Below are positions 52,251 to 60,997 of a DNA stretch of 64,000 nucleotides, piece after piece (positions within the stretch are counted from its first letter, which is position 1; the number at the start of each line of letters is the position of its first letter). The notes beneath the pieces were generated by a model. That model worked only from the letters and a program-made list of their open reading frames with translations. It did not search any database and was not told where the DNA came from. Location of the stretch: contig CAVXGT010000019.1 in NCBI GenBank assembly GCA_963761475.1, positions 806,001 through 870,000 of the forward strand. The letters run 5' to 3'. A program made the position numbers and the translations under genes. This stretch comes from Ga0077555 sp963761475 (GTDB taxonomy: Bacteria; Pseudomonadota; Alphaproteobacteria; Rhizobiales; Hyphomicrobiaceae).

Positions 52251-53706
52251 CTGCAGCCGGTCTTCGCGTTCGCTGCCTATGATCCGGAGAACCGGACGGA
52301 CCGGACGGCTGAGACATTCAACACGGAAGTGCCGGAAACGTGGGGGTTTGCGCCCGCCGAGCGTCGGGTGTGGGCGCTCGCGATCGAGAACAACCGCCTC
52401 TACTACAGCGTTGCCGACGGTCCCTCGGTGTGGTCGGTGGGGCTCAATGCCGACGGCAGCTTTGCAGCCGATCCCCGTCGCGAGATCGACGTGCAGAAGA
52501 CGCCGCAAGGCAACCAGATCACCTCGATCCTGTTCGACGGACCCAACACGGTCTATCTCGCCCAGCGGGGCAGCCAGCTCGGCAGCTACGACTATCAGAG
52601 CTTCATGCGCCCGCAAGAATCGACGGCGATGCGCTACAAGTGGAACGAGGCCGAACGGCGGTGGGCTGCTGCCTATGAGGAATACGCCGTTGGGCTGCCG
52701 CCGGAGCACCATGCGGCGGTCGGCGGCCTCGCCCTCAACTATGGCTACGACCGGTTCGGCAATATCGACTATGGCCGCTGCCGGCAGACGCTCTGGATCA
52801 CGGGTGAGCATCTACGTGCGGGCAGCGATATTGTTCGCGTGGCGCGCGGCGGGCCTGAGCAGGTCAACGGGCTGCAGGGCATCTACAAGAGCCGCGTGAA
52901 GCCCGACAACGAGCCGCCGTTCGAGAGCTGGTATGTCGACTACGATGCGACATTTGCCGATGCGGAGGCCTATGGCCACGTGGGCAACGTCGCCATCTAC
53001 AATCCTTGCGCGGCGGGGGTGACGTACTCGGCAGACCGCGTCGAAGTGCCGGTGTGGACGAAGGGGCCGGATCTGGTCGTCGACAAGGTTTGCTATCCGG
53101 GCCTGGTTGGCGGGCGTATCCGTTGCACGATCTCTGTGCGCAACAAGGGTGACGGTCCGGCCACCGGCATCATCGAGTTGCTCGACGAGACGCGGACGTT
53201 GTGGGGGAAGGCTGCCGACGAGTTGATTCCCATCGCGAGCTCCGAACCTGATGGCGCGGGCTGGACGTGCGCGACGATCGCCTCGGGTGCTCTTGCGTGC
53301 CGGCTCGATGCGGGATCGTTTGCGGCAGGCGCGGTGCGCAAGTTGTCAGTGTGGGTCGATACCCACGATCTCGTTGCCGCCGGTAATCTTGGATTCCGCA
53401 ATTGCGTAACACTCAACCATCCGGCCGGCCGGGGCAAGGCGTGCGCCGAAGGCGGTACCGACATCGTTGTCGAGAAGATCGGTCCCAGCCGTTGTACGCC
53501 GGGCGAGGACTGCACGTTCACGCTCAAGCTCACCAACAAGAGCCTGATGGCGTTCGATGCCGATGTGCTGCTTGCCGACCACATGCTGCTCGGCGGCGCT
53601 GCCGTTGCGGCGTCGATCTCGGAAATCGAGCCGCCGCTGGGATGCACGGACGAGCCGACGAAGCTGCCGTTCTCGTGTGTTGCGCGGGTAACGCTTGGTC
53701 CAGGCG
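52251..53706 (+). CDS. Giant secreted protein, middle section (propeller end plus two DUF11-like domains)
   Basis: Continuation of the section above, one base further in frame. It resumes LQPVFAFAAYDPENRTDRTA and continues with propeller-like strands (WALAIENNRLYYSVADGPSV; ITSILFDGPNTVYLAQRG). Two repeats of a DUF11/adhesin-type fold follow: GPDLVVDKVCYPGLVGGRIR with CTISVRNKGDGPATG, and TDIVVEKIGPSRCTPGED with CTFTLKLTNKS. Both carry paired cysteines. The section has no start codon of its own. The next frame change is at about 53699-53709, where the reading shifts from LGPG to QSREHKIVVEMPD. Confidence 0.65.
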
Positions 53707-55341
53707 CAGTCCCGCGAGCACAAGATCGTCGTGGAGATGCCGGACAAGTCGCCGGTGTGGGCTGCGAACTGCTTCGGGGCGAGCGATCCCTGGCTCGTCA
53801 AGGAGCCGAAGATCCTGGCCGATCTGCTTGCGCCACTGAAGATCAAGGTCAAGTCGAAGGATTTGCCGGGCGGGCATCCGTCGTGCGTCTGGTTCAAGAT
53901 CGACGACAAGAAGGCTGCTGCACCCAAGAAGTCCGAGCCCAACTACGTTGCGCAGGCCTGGGCGCCGCCGCTTGGGTTCCTGCCACCGTTGGCGGTGTGT
54001 GCCGACGGGCGTCGGCCGTTGCCGAGCGGACGCTGCCCGTGCCCGCTGAGCGCGCCGTGGGATCCCGACACGAACAGTTGCCGGGCGCCGCCAGTGTGTT
54101 GGAGCAAGGCGCGTCTGCGTCCGGACGGGTATTGCTGTCCACGCGGGACGGTCTGGTGGCCGCAGACGGAGAGCTGCCGCCCGAGGCCCGTGGTTGGTTG
54201 TCATGACATCTGGCGCCGCCAGCCGGACGGCAGCTGCTGTCCGCGCGGGACGCATTGGCGGGACGGAGCTTGCCGTCCGCGCATCGTCGAGCCTCGCCCG
54301 TGCGGGCCTGGCGAGATCAGGATCCACTCGGGCCTGTGTATCGCGCTGCCGGTGGTTCCCCCTGTCGTCTCCTGGCCAAAATGTCCTGACGGGCGTCCGC
54401 GGCTGCGCAATGGGCACTGCCCGCCCAAGGTGTGCCCGCTCAACGCACCGTTCAGTCGCAAAACGGGGCGCTGCGAACCGGTGGTGATCGGCGGCGTGCA
54501 GTGCAAGCCCGGGTTCGTGCGTCTGCCTGGTAGCCGGCACTGCACACCTATCGGCAACTGTCCGGCGCGCTTGGTGCGCAATCGGGCCGGCCATTGTGTG
54601 CCGCCGGGCCTGATCGATGTCGGCAAGGGCGGTGTCGACTGCAAGCCGGGCCAGCGTCGCGTGGCGGGGCGATGCATCACGGTCGGCATTCCCGTGCCGC
54701 CCCCGAACAAGGTCGTGCCGCCGATCTTGCGGCCCTGCCCCGGTGGGTTCGTCAGGAACGAGGGCGGCAAGTGTGTTCCGCGTGGCTTTGTCGGTGGCGG
54801 CAAAGATCCCAACCCGTGTCCGCGTGGTCTGAGGCGTGACGCGTCTGGGAAATGCTCGGTCGGCGGGCCAGGCCGGGTCGTGCCGCCGCGGGTCACCTTA
54901 CCTGAAGTTAAGCCGCCACGGGTCGAGCCACCGCGCGTTGTGCCCCCGCGTGGCGGCAAGCCGCCGGAGGTGAAGCCGCCGCGTGTGCAGCCCCCGCGCG
55001 TGAAGCCGCCGGAGGTGAAGCCGCCGCGGGTCAAGCCCCCGCGCGTGAAACCACCAGAGGCCAGGCCGCCGCGAGTCCAGCCTCCGCGTATCAAGCCACC
55101 GCGCGTGACCCCGAAGCCGCCGGCGAACCGGGTCCAGCCGCAGCGGCCGCGCAAGCCGGAGGTGCGGGTGCGGCCACCACCTCAGCGCAACAGCAAGCCA
55201 AAGCCGCGGTTGGCGCCGCGCAACCCGCGCCCGAATTCCCGGTCACGCGTCGCGCCAAGGCGTACCGCGCCCAAGGTGCGGGCCATCCGCAAGCCTAACG
55301 GCGCTGGGGCGCGTCAGCAGTTGCGTTCGCGGCAGCGGTAG
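53695..55341 (+). CDS. Giant secreted protein, C-terminal section (Cys-rich modules and Pro-Arg tail)
   Basis: Third section of the same gene. It finishes the last DUF11-like domain (HKIVVEMPDKSPVWAANCFG). It then has about nine short Cys modules of the form CxxG-x(4-10)-G-x-C, such as CADGRRPLPSGRC, CPGGFVRNEGGKC and CPRGLRRDASGKC, and a long tail in which PPRV recurs with K, Q or E. The final 70 residues are strongly basic (RNPRPNSRSRVAPRRTAP). No stop or transmembrane segment interrupts it, so secretion or binding to acidic cell-wall polymers or nucleic acid is possible. It could be read alone from a TTG at 53695. Confidence 0.7.
   Translation: MVQAQSREHKIVVEMPDKSPVWAANCFGASDPWLVKEPKILADLLAPLKIKVKSKDLPGGHPSCVWFKIDDKKAAAPKKSEPNYVAQAWAPPLGFLPPLAVCADGRRPLPSGRCPCPLSAPWDPDTNSCRAPPVCWSKARLRPDGYCCPRGTVWWPQTESCRPRPVVGCHDIWRRQPDGSCCPRGTHWRDGACRPRIVEPRPCGPGEIRIHSGLCIALPVVPPVVSWPKCPDGRPRLRNGHCPPKVCPLNAPFSRKTGRCEPVVIGGVQCKPGFVRLPGSRHCTPIGNCPARLVRNRAGHCVPPGLIDVGKGGVDCKPGQRRVAGRCITVGIPVPPPNKVVPPILRPCPGGFVRNEGGKCVPRGFVGGGKDPNPCPRGLRRDASGKCSVGGPGRVVPPRVTLPEVKPPRVEPPRVVPPRGGKPPEVKPPRVQPPRVKPPEVKPPRVKPPRVKPPEARPPRVQPPRIKPPRVTPKPPANRVQPQRPRKPEVRVRPPPQRNSKPKPRLAPRNPRPNSRSRVAPRRTAPKVRAIRKPNGAGARQQLRSRQR
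53998..54855 (+). repeat. Array of cysteine-glycine modules in coding sequence
   Basis: About nine degenerate protein repeats of 16-40 residues, each opening with CxxG or CP.G and closing with GxC or G.HC, including two near-identical cores (PDGYCCPRGT and PDGSCCPRGT). The DNA identity between copies is low except for that pair, which suggests old duplications. Confidence 0.7.
54901..55122 (+). repeat. Proline-arginine-valine tandem repeat in coding sequence
   Basis: Ten copies of PPR (mostly PPRV followed by K, Q, E or T), interspersed with PPEVK and PPEAR, in units of 5 to 10 residues. The DNA repeats around AAGCCGCCGGAGGTG and CCGCGCGTGAAG, a substrate for slippage and copy-number change. 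It forms the stalk-like tail of the giant secreted protein. Confidence 0.9.
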
Positions 55342-55382
55342 TGAACCGGAGGCGGCAGCACTGAGTTGATGTAATGTGCAAG

Positions 55383-55416
55383 AGCGCAGCGGCGCGCGAG
55401 GCGTTGCTGCGCTTTT
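55383..55416 (+). terminator. Intrinsic terminator of the giant secreted-protein gene
   Basis: AGCGCAGCGGCG (55383-55394) pairs with CGTTGCTGCGCT (55402-55413), twelve pairs including two G-U, loop of seven, followed by TTT, C, then TTT. It lies 42 bases after the stop codon. Confidence 0.8.
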
Positions 55417-55681
55417 CGTTTGTGGTCAGCCAACGATCGCGACATCGCCTGGCCGGGCCCTGCTTTTCAGAGCGACGTTTGATCTGCCATGCCTTTGTCT
55501 TGTTGCGGTGGTTGCCAATCAGCCTACAAACTTGTTGTTGCAACTAAATCACTGGGTTGGAAATTGCAGACTTTGGTGGTCCGCTGCCTCTTGTGTCTGG
55601 CTTGAGGCGAAGATTACTAACACTCGTGGTGATCATTTGCCGTTGCCGTTTTTCAGGTTGTGTAATTCTGGAGCTTGTCCG

Positions 55682-55792
55682 ATGCGTATCCACACACAAT
55701 TTGCCCGTGGAAGTGAAATACTCTTCGCCCTCTCCATGATGCTGGCGGCTCTTGCGCTGGCCAGTTTCAAACCGCAGCGCAGGTTCGGCTGA
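55682..55792 (+). CDS. Putative 36-residue single-span membrane peptide
   Basis: A small ORF in the otherwise empty 55417-55819 interval, with GGAG about 8-11 bases before the ATG. The peptide has a polar start (MRIHTQFARGSE), one hydrophobic helix (ILFALSMMLAALALASF) and a basic end (KPQRRFG), the classic layout of small inner-membrane proteins. It is convergent with the aminopeptidase gene, whose stop is 27 bases away. The remainder of the interval (55417-55681) is AT-richer and shows no gene. The support is composition only. Confidence 0.35.
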   Translation: MRIHTQFARGSEILFALSMMLAALALASFKPQRRFG

Positions 55793-55819
55793 AGGTTCAA
55801 GCGGGGCGGTGTCGGCAAG

Positions 55820-57643
55820 TCACGGAGCTATCGGCGCCGTCGCCTGCTGCAGCCAGGCTTTGTCCTCACCGACGAGATGCGGACCAATCTGGCGCCATAC
55901 ACGCGCGTGGTAGGCATTGAGCCAATCAATTTCTGCCGCCGTGAGCAGGCGGGATTCCACAAGCCGGCGATCGATCGGGGCCAAGGTCAGGGTTTCGAAC
56001 GCCATCATATTCCGCTCGCCACCCGAGATGCCGGTCGGCTCGGTGACGAGCACTAGATTCTCGATACGGATGCCGTACGCACCAGTCTTGTAGTAGCCGG
56101 GCTCGTTCGAGATGATCATGCCCGGTTCGAGAATGACGTGGCCGCGCTTGGAGATGGATTGGGGGCCTTCGTGGACCGACAGGTAGCTGCCGACGCCGTG
56201 GCCGGTGCCGTGATCGAAATCGAGCCCGGCCTCCCATAGGGCGCGGCGGGCAAACGCGTCGATGTGGGCGCCGGTGGTGCCGGTGGGAAAACGCAATGTG
56301 GTAAGCGAGATGTGTCCTTTGAGCACGAGCGTGAAGCGTTCGCGCATTTCCTTGGTGGGCTGGCCGATGGCGATGGTGCGGGTGATGTCGGTGGTGCCCT
56401 CCTGGTATTGGGCGCCGCTGTCGACGAGGTAGAGTTCGCCACGGGACAGGGTCCGACTGGTGGCCTCGGTCACCCGGTAATGGACGATGGCGCCGTTCGG
56501 GCCGGCGCCGGAAATGGTATCGAACGATATTTCCTTCAGCGCCTGGGTGTCGGCGCGCAGGGCCTCTAGCGTCTTGACGGAGGCGATCTCGTCGAGGCGT
56601 CCCTTCGGCGCTTCGCGATCGAGCCAAGCGAGGTAGCGGGCCATGGCTACGCCGTCGCGCTGGTGGGCGATGCGCGTGCCCTCGATCTCGGCCTTGTTCT
56701 TGATGGCCTTCGGCTTGATGCAGGGATCGGCGGCGCTGGTGACGAGTTTGCTGCGCTCACCGAGGGCGCGGCGAAACCAGTGGGCGGCGGTCGCCTCGTC
56801 GAGTGTCACCTTGCGTTTGGCGGATTTGAGTTCGCGCAGGCGCGCTGTGAGCTCGTTAGGGGCACGCAGGCGCACCAGCGGCGAAAGATGCTGGCTCGTC
56901 TCGGGGCCGAGCTTGGCCTTGTCGATGAACAGCTCCGGCTTGGCTGCGGCATGAACGATGGCAAAGGCCAGGGGCGTCGGGTTGTGCTTGACGTCCGTGC
57001 CCCGAATATTGAGCAGCCAGGCGATGGAATCGGGAAGCGTCAGGATCGTTGCGTCGTGGTGGTCGGCTTTGAGCTGCTTTTGCAGCATGGCGATCTTGGA
57101 CTCTGCCTTCTCGCCAGCCCACTTGAGCGGTTGCACGGTGACGGGGCCAACCGGAGCAGATGGTCGCTCTTTGCCCCAGAGCGTGTCGAGCGGATTGGTC
57201 GAGAGCGCTTTCAAGGCGATTGCGTGGCGGGCGAGGGGGGCTTCCTGCGCGCGGACCCAGGCCGTGGTGTGGAGCCAGGGATCGAAGCCGACCGTGCTGC
57301 CTGATTTAAGAGTTGCGGCGAGCCAGTCGGAGAGCTTGGCGTCGGGGATCTCGTGGATCTCGAAGAGGCTTGTGTCGACTTGCTGGGCGGCCTGCAGGGT
57401 GTAGCGACCATCGACGAAGAGGGCCGCCTTGCGTTGCGTGATTGCCGCGAAGCCTGCAGAGCCGGTAAAGCCCGTCAGCCATTTCAGCCGCTCAGCGGAA
57501 GGCGGTACGTATTCGCCCATATGCTCGTCGGCCCGCGGCACCACGAAGCCGTCGAGGCTGCGGCGCTTGAGATCGGCCATGAGGGCGCGTGTGCGTCTGG
57601 CGCTCTCGGCGGGGTCTGCTGAGGCTGAGAAATCCTGGAACAT
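55820..57643 (-). CDS. pepP: Xaa-Pro aminopeptidase, three-domain M24B type
   Basis: A 607-residue aminopeptidase P that removes an N-terminal residue next to proline. The first two domains are creatinase-like (GFVVPRADEHMGEYVPPSAE; RLKWLTGFTGSAGFAAI; LFVDGRYTLQAAQQVD), a type also found in eukaryotic cytosolic APP. The catalytic M24 domain carries the dinuclear metal ligands: Asp in LVDSGAQY, Asp in TTDITRT, His in HGTGHGVGSYLSVHE, Glu in IISNEPGYY and Glu in RIENLVLV. I start at 57643 (MFQDFSASAD) because the upstream 28 residues lack similarity. It is divergent from the DUF1127 gene. Confidence 0.93.
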   Translation of the reverse strand: MFQDFSASADPAESARRTRALMADLKRRSLDGFVVPRADEHMGEYVPPSAERLKWLTGFTGSAGFAAITQRKAALFVDGRYTLQAAQQVDTSLFEIHEIPDAKLSDWLAATLKSGSTVGFDPWLHTTAWVRAQEAPLARHAIALKALSTNPLDTLWGKERPSAPVGPVTVQPLKWAGEKAESKIAMLQKQLKADHHDATILTLPDSIAWLLNIRGTDVKHNPTPLAFAIVHAAAKPELFIDKAKLGPETSQHLSPLVRLRAPNELTARLRELKSAKRKVTLDEATAAHWFRRALGERSKLVTSAADPCIKPKAIKNKAEIEGTRIAHQRDGVAMARYLAWLDREAPKGRLDEIASVKTLEALRADTQALKEISFDTISGAGPNGAIVHYRVTEATSRTLSRGELYLVDSGAQYQEGTTDITRTIAIGQPTKEMRERFTLVLKGHISLTTLRFPTGTTGAHIDAFARRALWEAGLDFDHGTGHGVGSYLSVHEGPQSISKRGHVILEPGMIISNEPGYYKTGAYGIRIENLVLVTEPTGISGGERNMMAFETLTLAPIDRRLVESRLLTAAEIDWLNAYHARVWRQIGPHLVGEDKAWLQQATAPIAP

Positions 57644-57913
57644 GGAACTGGTTCTAACGGGTGCCCGGGAGTTCGACAATATGGCGAAATGTTGTGCAAT
57701 GCAGCATTCGACATAAATTTGTAACACTCAGAATCAATTTATAAATTGCCATGCACTGGACGCAATGCTGCGATGCCGCATGAAATCTGGTGCACGCCGA
57801 CCGGGTGTATTATTTATCGTTCAACGGCAGACGATCGGCAAAAGGTCGCTGCGGTTTCCGCACCACAACGTTGGTGCGGGCGTCAATCCTCACGGATAGA
57901 GCTGAGGGCAATC

Positions 57914-58159
57914 ATGAGCACAACGACAGCAACTTTCGACCATCATATCGCGGCTCCGGCCGAGGCAGCAGCGTCTGGCGCACCTCGCAAGGGCCTTTTC
58001 CATTGGCTGATCGAGGCCCGGCGTCGCCAGGGCGTCGCGCGCGTCCGGTCGACATTCCGCAATATGTCCGATCAGCAACTCAAGGATATCGGCATTAACC
58101 CGGATCAGGTGCGGTTCGTTCGCGCCCACGGTTCGCTGCCGACCGACTTCTGGGCCTGA
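57914..58159 (+). CDS. DUF1127 small protein
   Basis: An 81-residue basic protein. The C-terminal 45 residues (RRRQGVARVRSTFRNMSDQQ, LKDIGINPDQVRFVRA) are the DUF1127 domain: an Arg-rich helix followed by the LxDIGI motif. Small DUF1127 proteins in alphaproteobacteria affect RNA turnover and phosphate or stress responses in the cases studied. The role here is unknown. I use the ATG at 57914, giving MSTTTATFDHH. The upstream 57728-57913 is AT-rich for this genome and probably carries the divergent promoters for this gene and pepP. Confidence 0.88.
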   Translation: MSTTTATFDHHIAAPAEAAASGAPRKGLFHWLIEARRRQGVARVRSTFRNMSDQQLKDIGINPDQVRFVRAHGSLPTDFWA

Positions 58160-58225
58160 GCCCATCGATGCAGCGCTTGGTCGCCCTTCTGTACGTTTGA
58201 GGGCGTGAGCTTGTAAGACTTTCGG

Positions 58226-58258
58226 GGCGACCGGCGGCTTGCGCTGCCGGTCGCCTTT
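58226..58258 (+). terminator. Intrinsic terminator after the DUF1127 gene
   Basis: GGCGACCGGC (58226-58235) and GCCGGTCGCC (58246-58255) form a perfect ten-base stem with further pairing in the loop, followed by TTTCGGCTTTT. It ends eight bases before the stop of the convergent prmA. Confidence 0.88.
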
Positions 58259-58265
58259 CGGCTTT

Positions 58266-59214
58266 TCAGCGTCTGCGCGGCGAGAGGCTGCACGGGCGGG
58301 TCTGATTGCGGGTCAGCAGCAGCGTCGTCCAGCCAGCAATGGTGCGCCTGGATTTGCAGCGGAAGCCCACGGCGCGGTACTTGGCGAGCACCTCGCGGGC
58401 CTGAGGTGCCAGTATCCCCGAGAGCACGATGTTGCCTGCCGGAGCGATATGGCGCGCGAGGGATGGCGCAAGGCGACTCAAGGGGCCGGCGAGGATATTT
58501 GCGACGATGAGATCGTAGGGGCCATTGTGCCTCAGTGCGGTGTGGTCGAGGCCAGGAGCCGTTGCCATGTGGATACGGTTTGCCGCGCGGTTGAGGCGGG
58601 CATTGGCGGTCGCCACCGTGACGGCCACCGGATCGATGTCGCTGGCAACGATCCGGGCCGAGGGCCATAGGCGGCTGGCGGCGATCGCCAGTACACCCGA
58701 GCCGCAACCGAGGTCCAGAACACGGCGGGAAAGCGTCAGGCGGCCCAGCCTGTCGAGCATCTCGAGGCAACCTTCGGTGGTTGCATGATGGGCCGTTCCG
58801 AAGGCTTCTCCGGCATCGATCTGGAGCGCCCAATGGCGCCGGCCGACGTGTTGGAGGTCATGACTGCCATGGACCAGGAAGCGCCCGGCAGCAACTGGCG
58901 GCAAGGCGCGTTGGCTCACGGTCACCCAGTTCTCGTCAGGTACCGCTTCGATATCGGGGCCGGACGAGAATCTCGTGTCCAGCAACGGCTGTCATTAGAG
59001 CAAGGGGGCCTGGGAGGGTCGAATAATAGGCATCGACACGCCAGCGGCGCCCCCCGTCCTCCTCGAACAGGCTCGTTGCAAGCGCGGGTTCGGTGGCGTG
59101 ATCGGCGAGGTGTTCGGCGATCTGGCGGGCACTCAAGGCCTCGGTGACCTGGAGCGTCAGCCGCGTCAGGCGAGGCTGCTCGCCGACGCGGGCATCGTTG
59201 ATTGGTTGGCTCAA
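58266..59214 (-). pseudogene. prmA: Ribosomal protein L11 methyltransferase, frameshifted near 58985
   Basis: PrmA, which trimethylates L11 using S-adenosylmethionine, split over two frames. The N-terminal substrate-recognition domain reads RLTLQVTEALSARQIAEHLA to LALMTAVAG. The catalytic part resumes one base further as LDTRFSSGPDIEAVPDENWV and contains HHATTEGCLEML, the SAM motif VLDLGCGSGVLAIAA, ASDIDPVAV and the NIL motif in LIVANILAGPLSRLAP. One inserted base near 58980-58988 explains the break. Everything else is conserved. The start ATG overlaps the stop of the DUF3754 gene upstream. An assembly error is more likely than true loss. Confidence 0.88.
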
Positions 59215-60668
59215 GTCTCGGCTCCGGGCGAGGGGAAGTCGCCTTCGAACTCGTAGCCCTCGCCGGCGGCGAGGTCGGGGAGGTCATCAAGGTAGCGGTC
59301 CCACAACTCGTCGATGCGCGCCATGGCGGCGGCTGGTGGCAAGGTGTGCAGGATGCCGTGGGCCGACACGGTAACGATGCCGTCGCGTTGCAGGCGCTCG
59401 AGGGCGTCCAGCACATCGAAATTCACGTCGATGCCGAAGGTCTGCTCGAGATAACGCTCGATGGCCTCGTCGGCTTCCTTGATCTGGTCGAGGTGTACGC
59501 TTTCCTTGGCCAGTAGGCTGTAGAGGAGGACTTCTTCTTTAAAATCCTCTTCCGCTGCCCGTTCGGCTAGCAGCGAGAGGACGCCGTGGTTGTCGGCGAG
59601 GGCATGTGAATAGAGGTTCTGCGCCATGGTGACCATGTACTTGTTGCGCTGATTGGTGAAGCTCACGATCTGGCGGAGCGCGATGCCGCCGAGGCCTGCG
59701 ACGGCGCCGGCAAGGGCGATCGGGTTGGTGGCGACGGCAAGCTTGGAGACCGTGCCGGCAACACCCATGCCAAGGCCACCACCCGCCGTGACCCCGAGCC
59801 GGATCTTGTCGAGCAGGCGAAACTTGATGCGGGTGTTGGGGAAGCACATTTCGAGGTCGGCGCGCGGGATGTTCTTGAATAGCTTGATGTAGATGTTCTC
59901 AGGCTTGATCAAGTCGGAGATCAGGCCGCGCATGCGCTTGACCTTGCGCTCGGCCTTGCGCCAGTCGAGTCCCTCCTTCTGCATCAGCTCCTTGATCCGC
60001 CGCTCTTCGGATTTCAGTTTGAAGACGATGGCGAGGCGACGGAAGATCGGGACGTCGAACTCCTCCTTCTTCAGGTAAAGCTTCTTCAGGCTCCGGCGCT
60101 GGTGCATGCGCGAGCCGATGCCGCGATACCAGATCTCCAACTCGTCGAAGGCGTCGAGATCGACATGGAGGTCCAGGCCGTAGGCGCTGTCCTTGGTCAG
60201 GATCAACTCGACCATGCTCGGATCGATGCGGGTGAAGTTCGCCTGCTGCAGCAATCCCGCTACGCCGTCGACGAGGCCGCGTTCGAGGGTAGATCGCTCG
60301 CCGGACGAGAAACGCCGCGTCACCAGCAGGTCGCTATCGGGGCTGAAGGGCTCGTAGAGGCGGGAGAGCTCGAGCAATTTGGCGCCGTAGCTTTGCTGAC
60401 GCCACTGGTTGAGGTAGCTGAAGAAGCGGCGGGCTTCGCCGGCAACGCCGGCGGGCCAGGTGTCGGTCTGGGCGAGGCGATCGATCAGGGCTTCACGCGT
60501 TACGGGAATGAACTTCTCGCGCTCGTCAGTTGCAGAAAACAGGGCTTCCAGGGCTGCGAGCGATTCCTCGCTGGCAACGGCGGGGGCGGCACCCACCTCG
60601 TGCGGGGTCGCAGGTGCCGGATCTCGTCCCGCACCGTTGGGCTTGCCTGTGCCATTTATCGTCGACAT
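59211..60668 (-). CDS. DUF3754 (TMEM143-like) protein
   Basis: A 485-residue protein. The N-terminus is low-complexity, followed by a helical region (REKFIPVTREALIDRLAQTD; RRFFSYLNQWRQQSYGAKLL). The DUF3754 core contains DLHVDLDAFDELEIWYRGIG, IYIKLFKNIPRADLEMCFPN and RIKFRLLDKIRLG, and a Gly/Ala-rich hydrophobic stretch (GLGMGVAGTVSKLAVATNPI; ALAGAVAGLGGIALRQIVSF) likely enters the membrane. The C-terminal DALERLQRDGIVTVSAHGIL is a winged-helix-like end. The family includes human TMEM143, and its biochemical role is unknown. Start at 60668 (MSTINGTGKP). It overlaps prmA by ATGA and is likely co-transcribed with it. Confidence 0.82.
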   Translation of the reverse strand: MSTINGTGKPNGAGRDPAPATPHEVGAAPAVASEESLAALEALFSATDEREKFIPVTREALIDRLAQTDTWPAGVAGEARRFFSYLNQWRQQSYGAKLLELSRLYEPFSPDSDLLVTRRFSSGERSTLERGLVDGVAGLLQQANFTRIDPSMVELILTKDSAYGLDLHVDLDAFDELEIWYRGIGSRMHQRRSLKKLYLKKEEFDVPIFRRLAIVFKLKSEERRIKELMQKEGLDWRKAERKVKRMRGLISDLIKPENIYIKLFKNIPRADLEMCFPNTRIKFRLLDKIRLGVTAGGGLGMGVAGTVSKLAVATNPIALAGAVAGLGGIALRQIVSFTNQRNKYMVTMAQNLYSHALADNHGVLSLLAERAAEEDFKEEVLLYSLLAKESVHLDQIKEADEAIERYLEQTFGIDVNFDVLDALERLQRDGIVTVSAHGILHTLPPAAAMARIDELWDRYLDDLPDLAAGEGYEFEGDFPSPGAET

Positions 60669-60915
60669 CGCGTACTCCCCACGCAAAGCCGCTCCCACGT
60701 CACCGTGCCAGCAAGGTGGTCCTGGCGCGGAGATAAGGTCTGCGCGCCCGCTTCGCCAGGACCGGATGCCACTGCACACGGCTCGAAATTCACTTGCGCC
60801 CCCAAGCGCTAAGTCTTGGCGGCTTTATCGCAGTTTGTCGAGCATAACGGCAGCGTGCGTCGGCTTTGCGGCAAGGGTCGTATCCGGATTGTGGGGGGAA
60901 GCGAATGTGCCGCAA

Positions 60916-60944
60916 TTGACTGGCGCTGCGACGTCGCATAGCCA
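60916..60944 (+). promoter_or_regulatory. Possible serC promoter
   Basis: TTGACT (60916-60921) and, 17 bases on, TAGCCA (60939-60944) or the overlapping CATAGC. The -10 is weak. A start near 60951 would place the serC leader structure at the very 5' end of the message. The rest of 60669-60915 holds no gene. Confidence 0.35.
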
Positions 60945-60950
60945 CAGCGG

Positions 60951-60997
60951 CGGGACACCTCCCCCCAACGGGAGGCTTCTATCTGGAAGGATAGTTC
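60951..60997 (+). ncRNA. serC leader RNA element
   Basis: The serC leader motif is known from alphaproteobacterial serC-serA operons. Here hairpin 1 is CCTCCC (60958-60963) with GGGAGG (60970-60975). Hairpin 2 is CTAT (60979-60982) with ATAG (60991-60994), whose loop holds the ribosome-binding sequence GGAAGG. Sequestering of the RBS by the last stem matches the described motif. Its ligand or signal is unknown. Confidence 0.75.

Noticed and set aside
54901..55122. Regular short repeats considered as a CRISPR array
   Set aside because: Units are multiples of three, vary in step with codons, have no unique spacers and encode a Pro-Arg tail.
54201..55154. A 317-codon minus-strand open frame rich in GGxTRGG repeats
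   Set aside because: It is the antisense image of the PPRV repeat in the giant secreted protein. The plus-strand reading joins naturally to the upstream domains.
55376..55792. A 138-codon plus-strand frame after the giant gene
   Set aside because: It begins inside a strong terminator hairpin. Only its last 36 codons, with their own ribosome-binding site, look like a protein.
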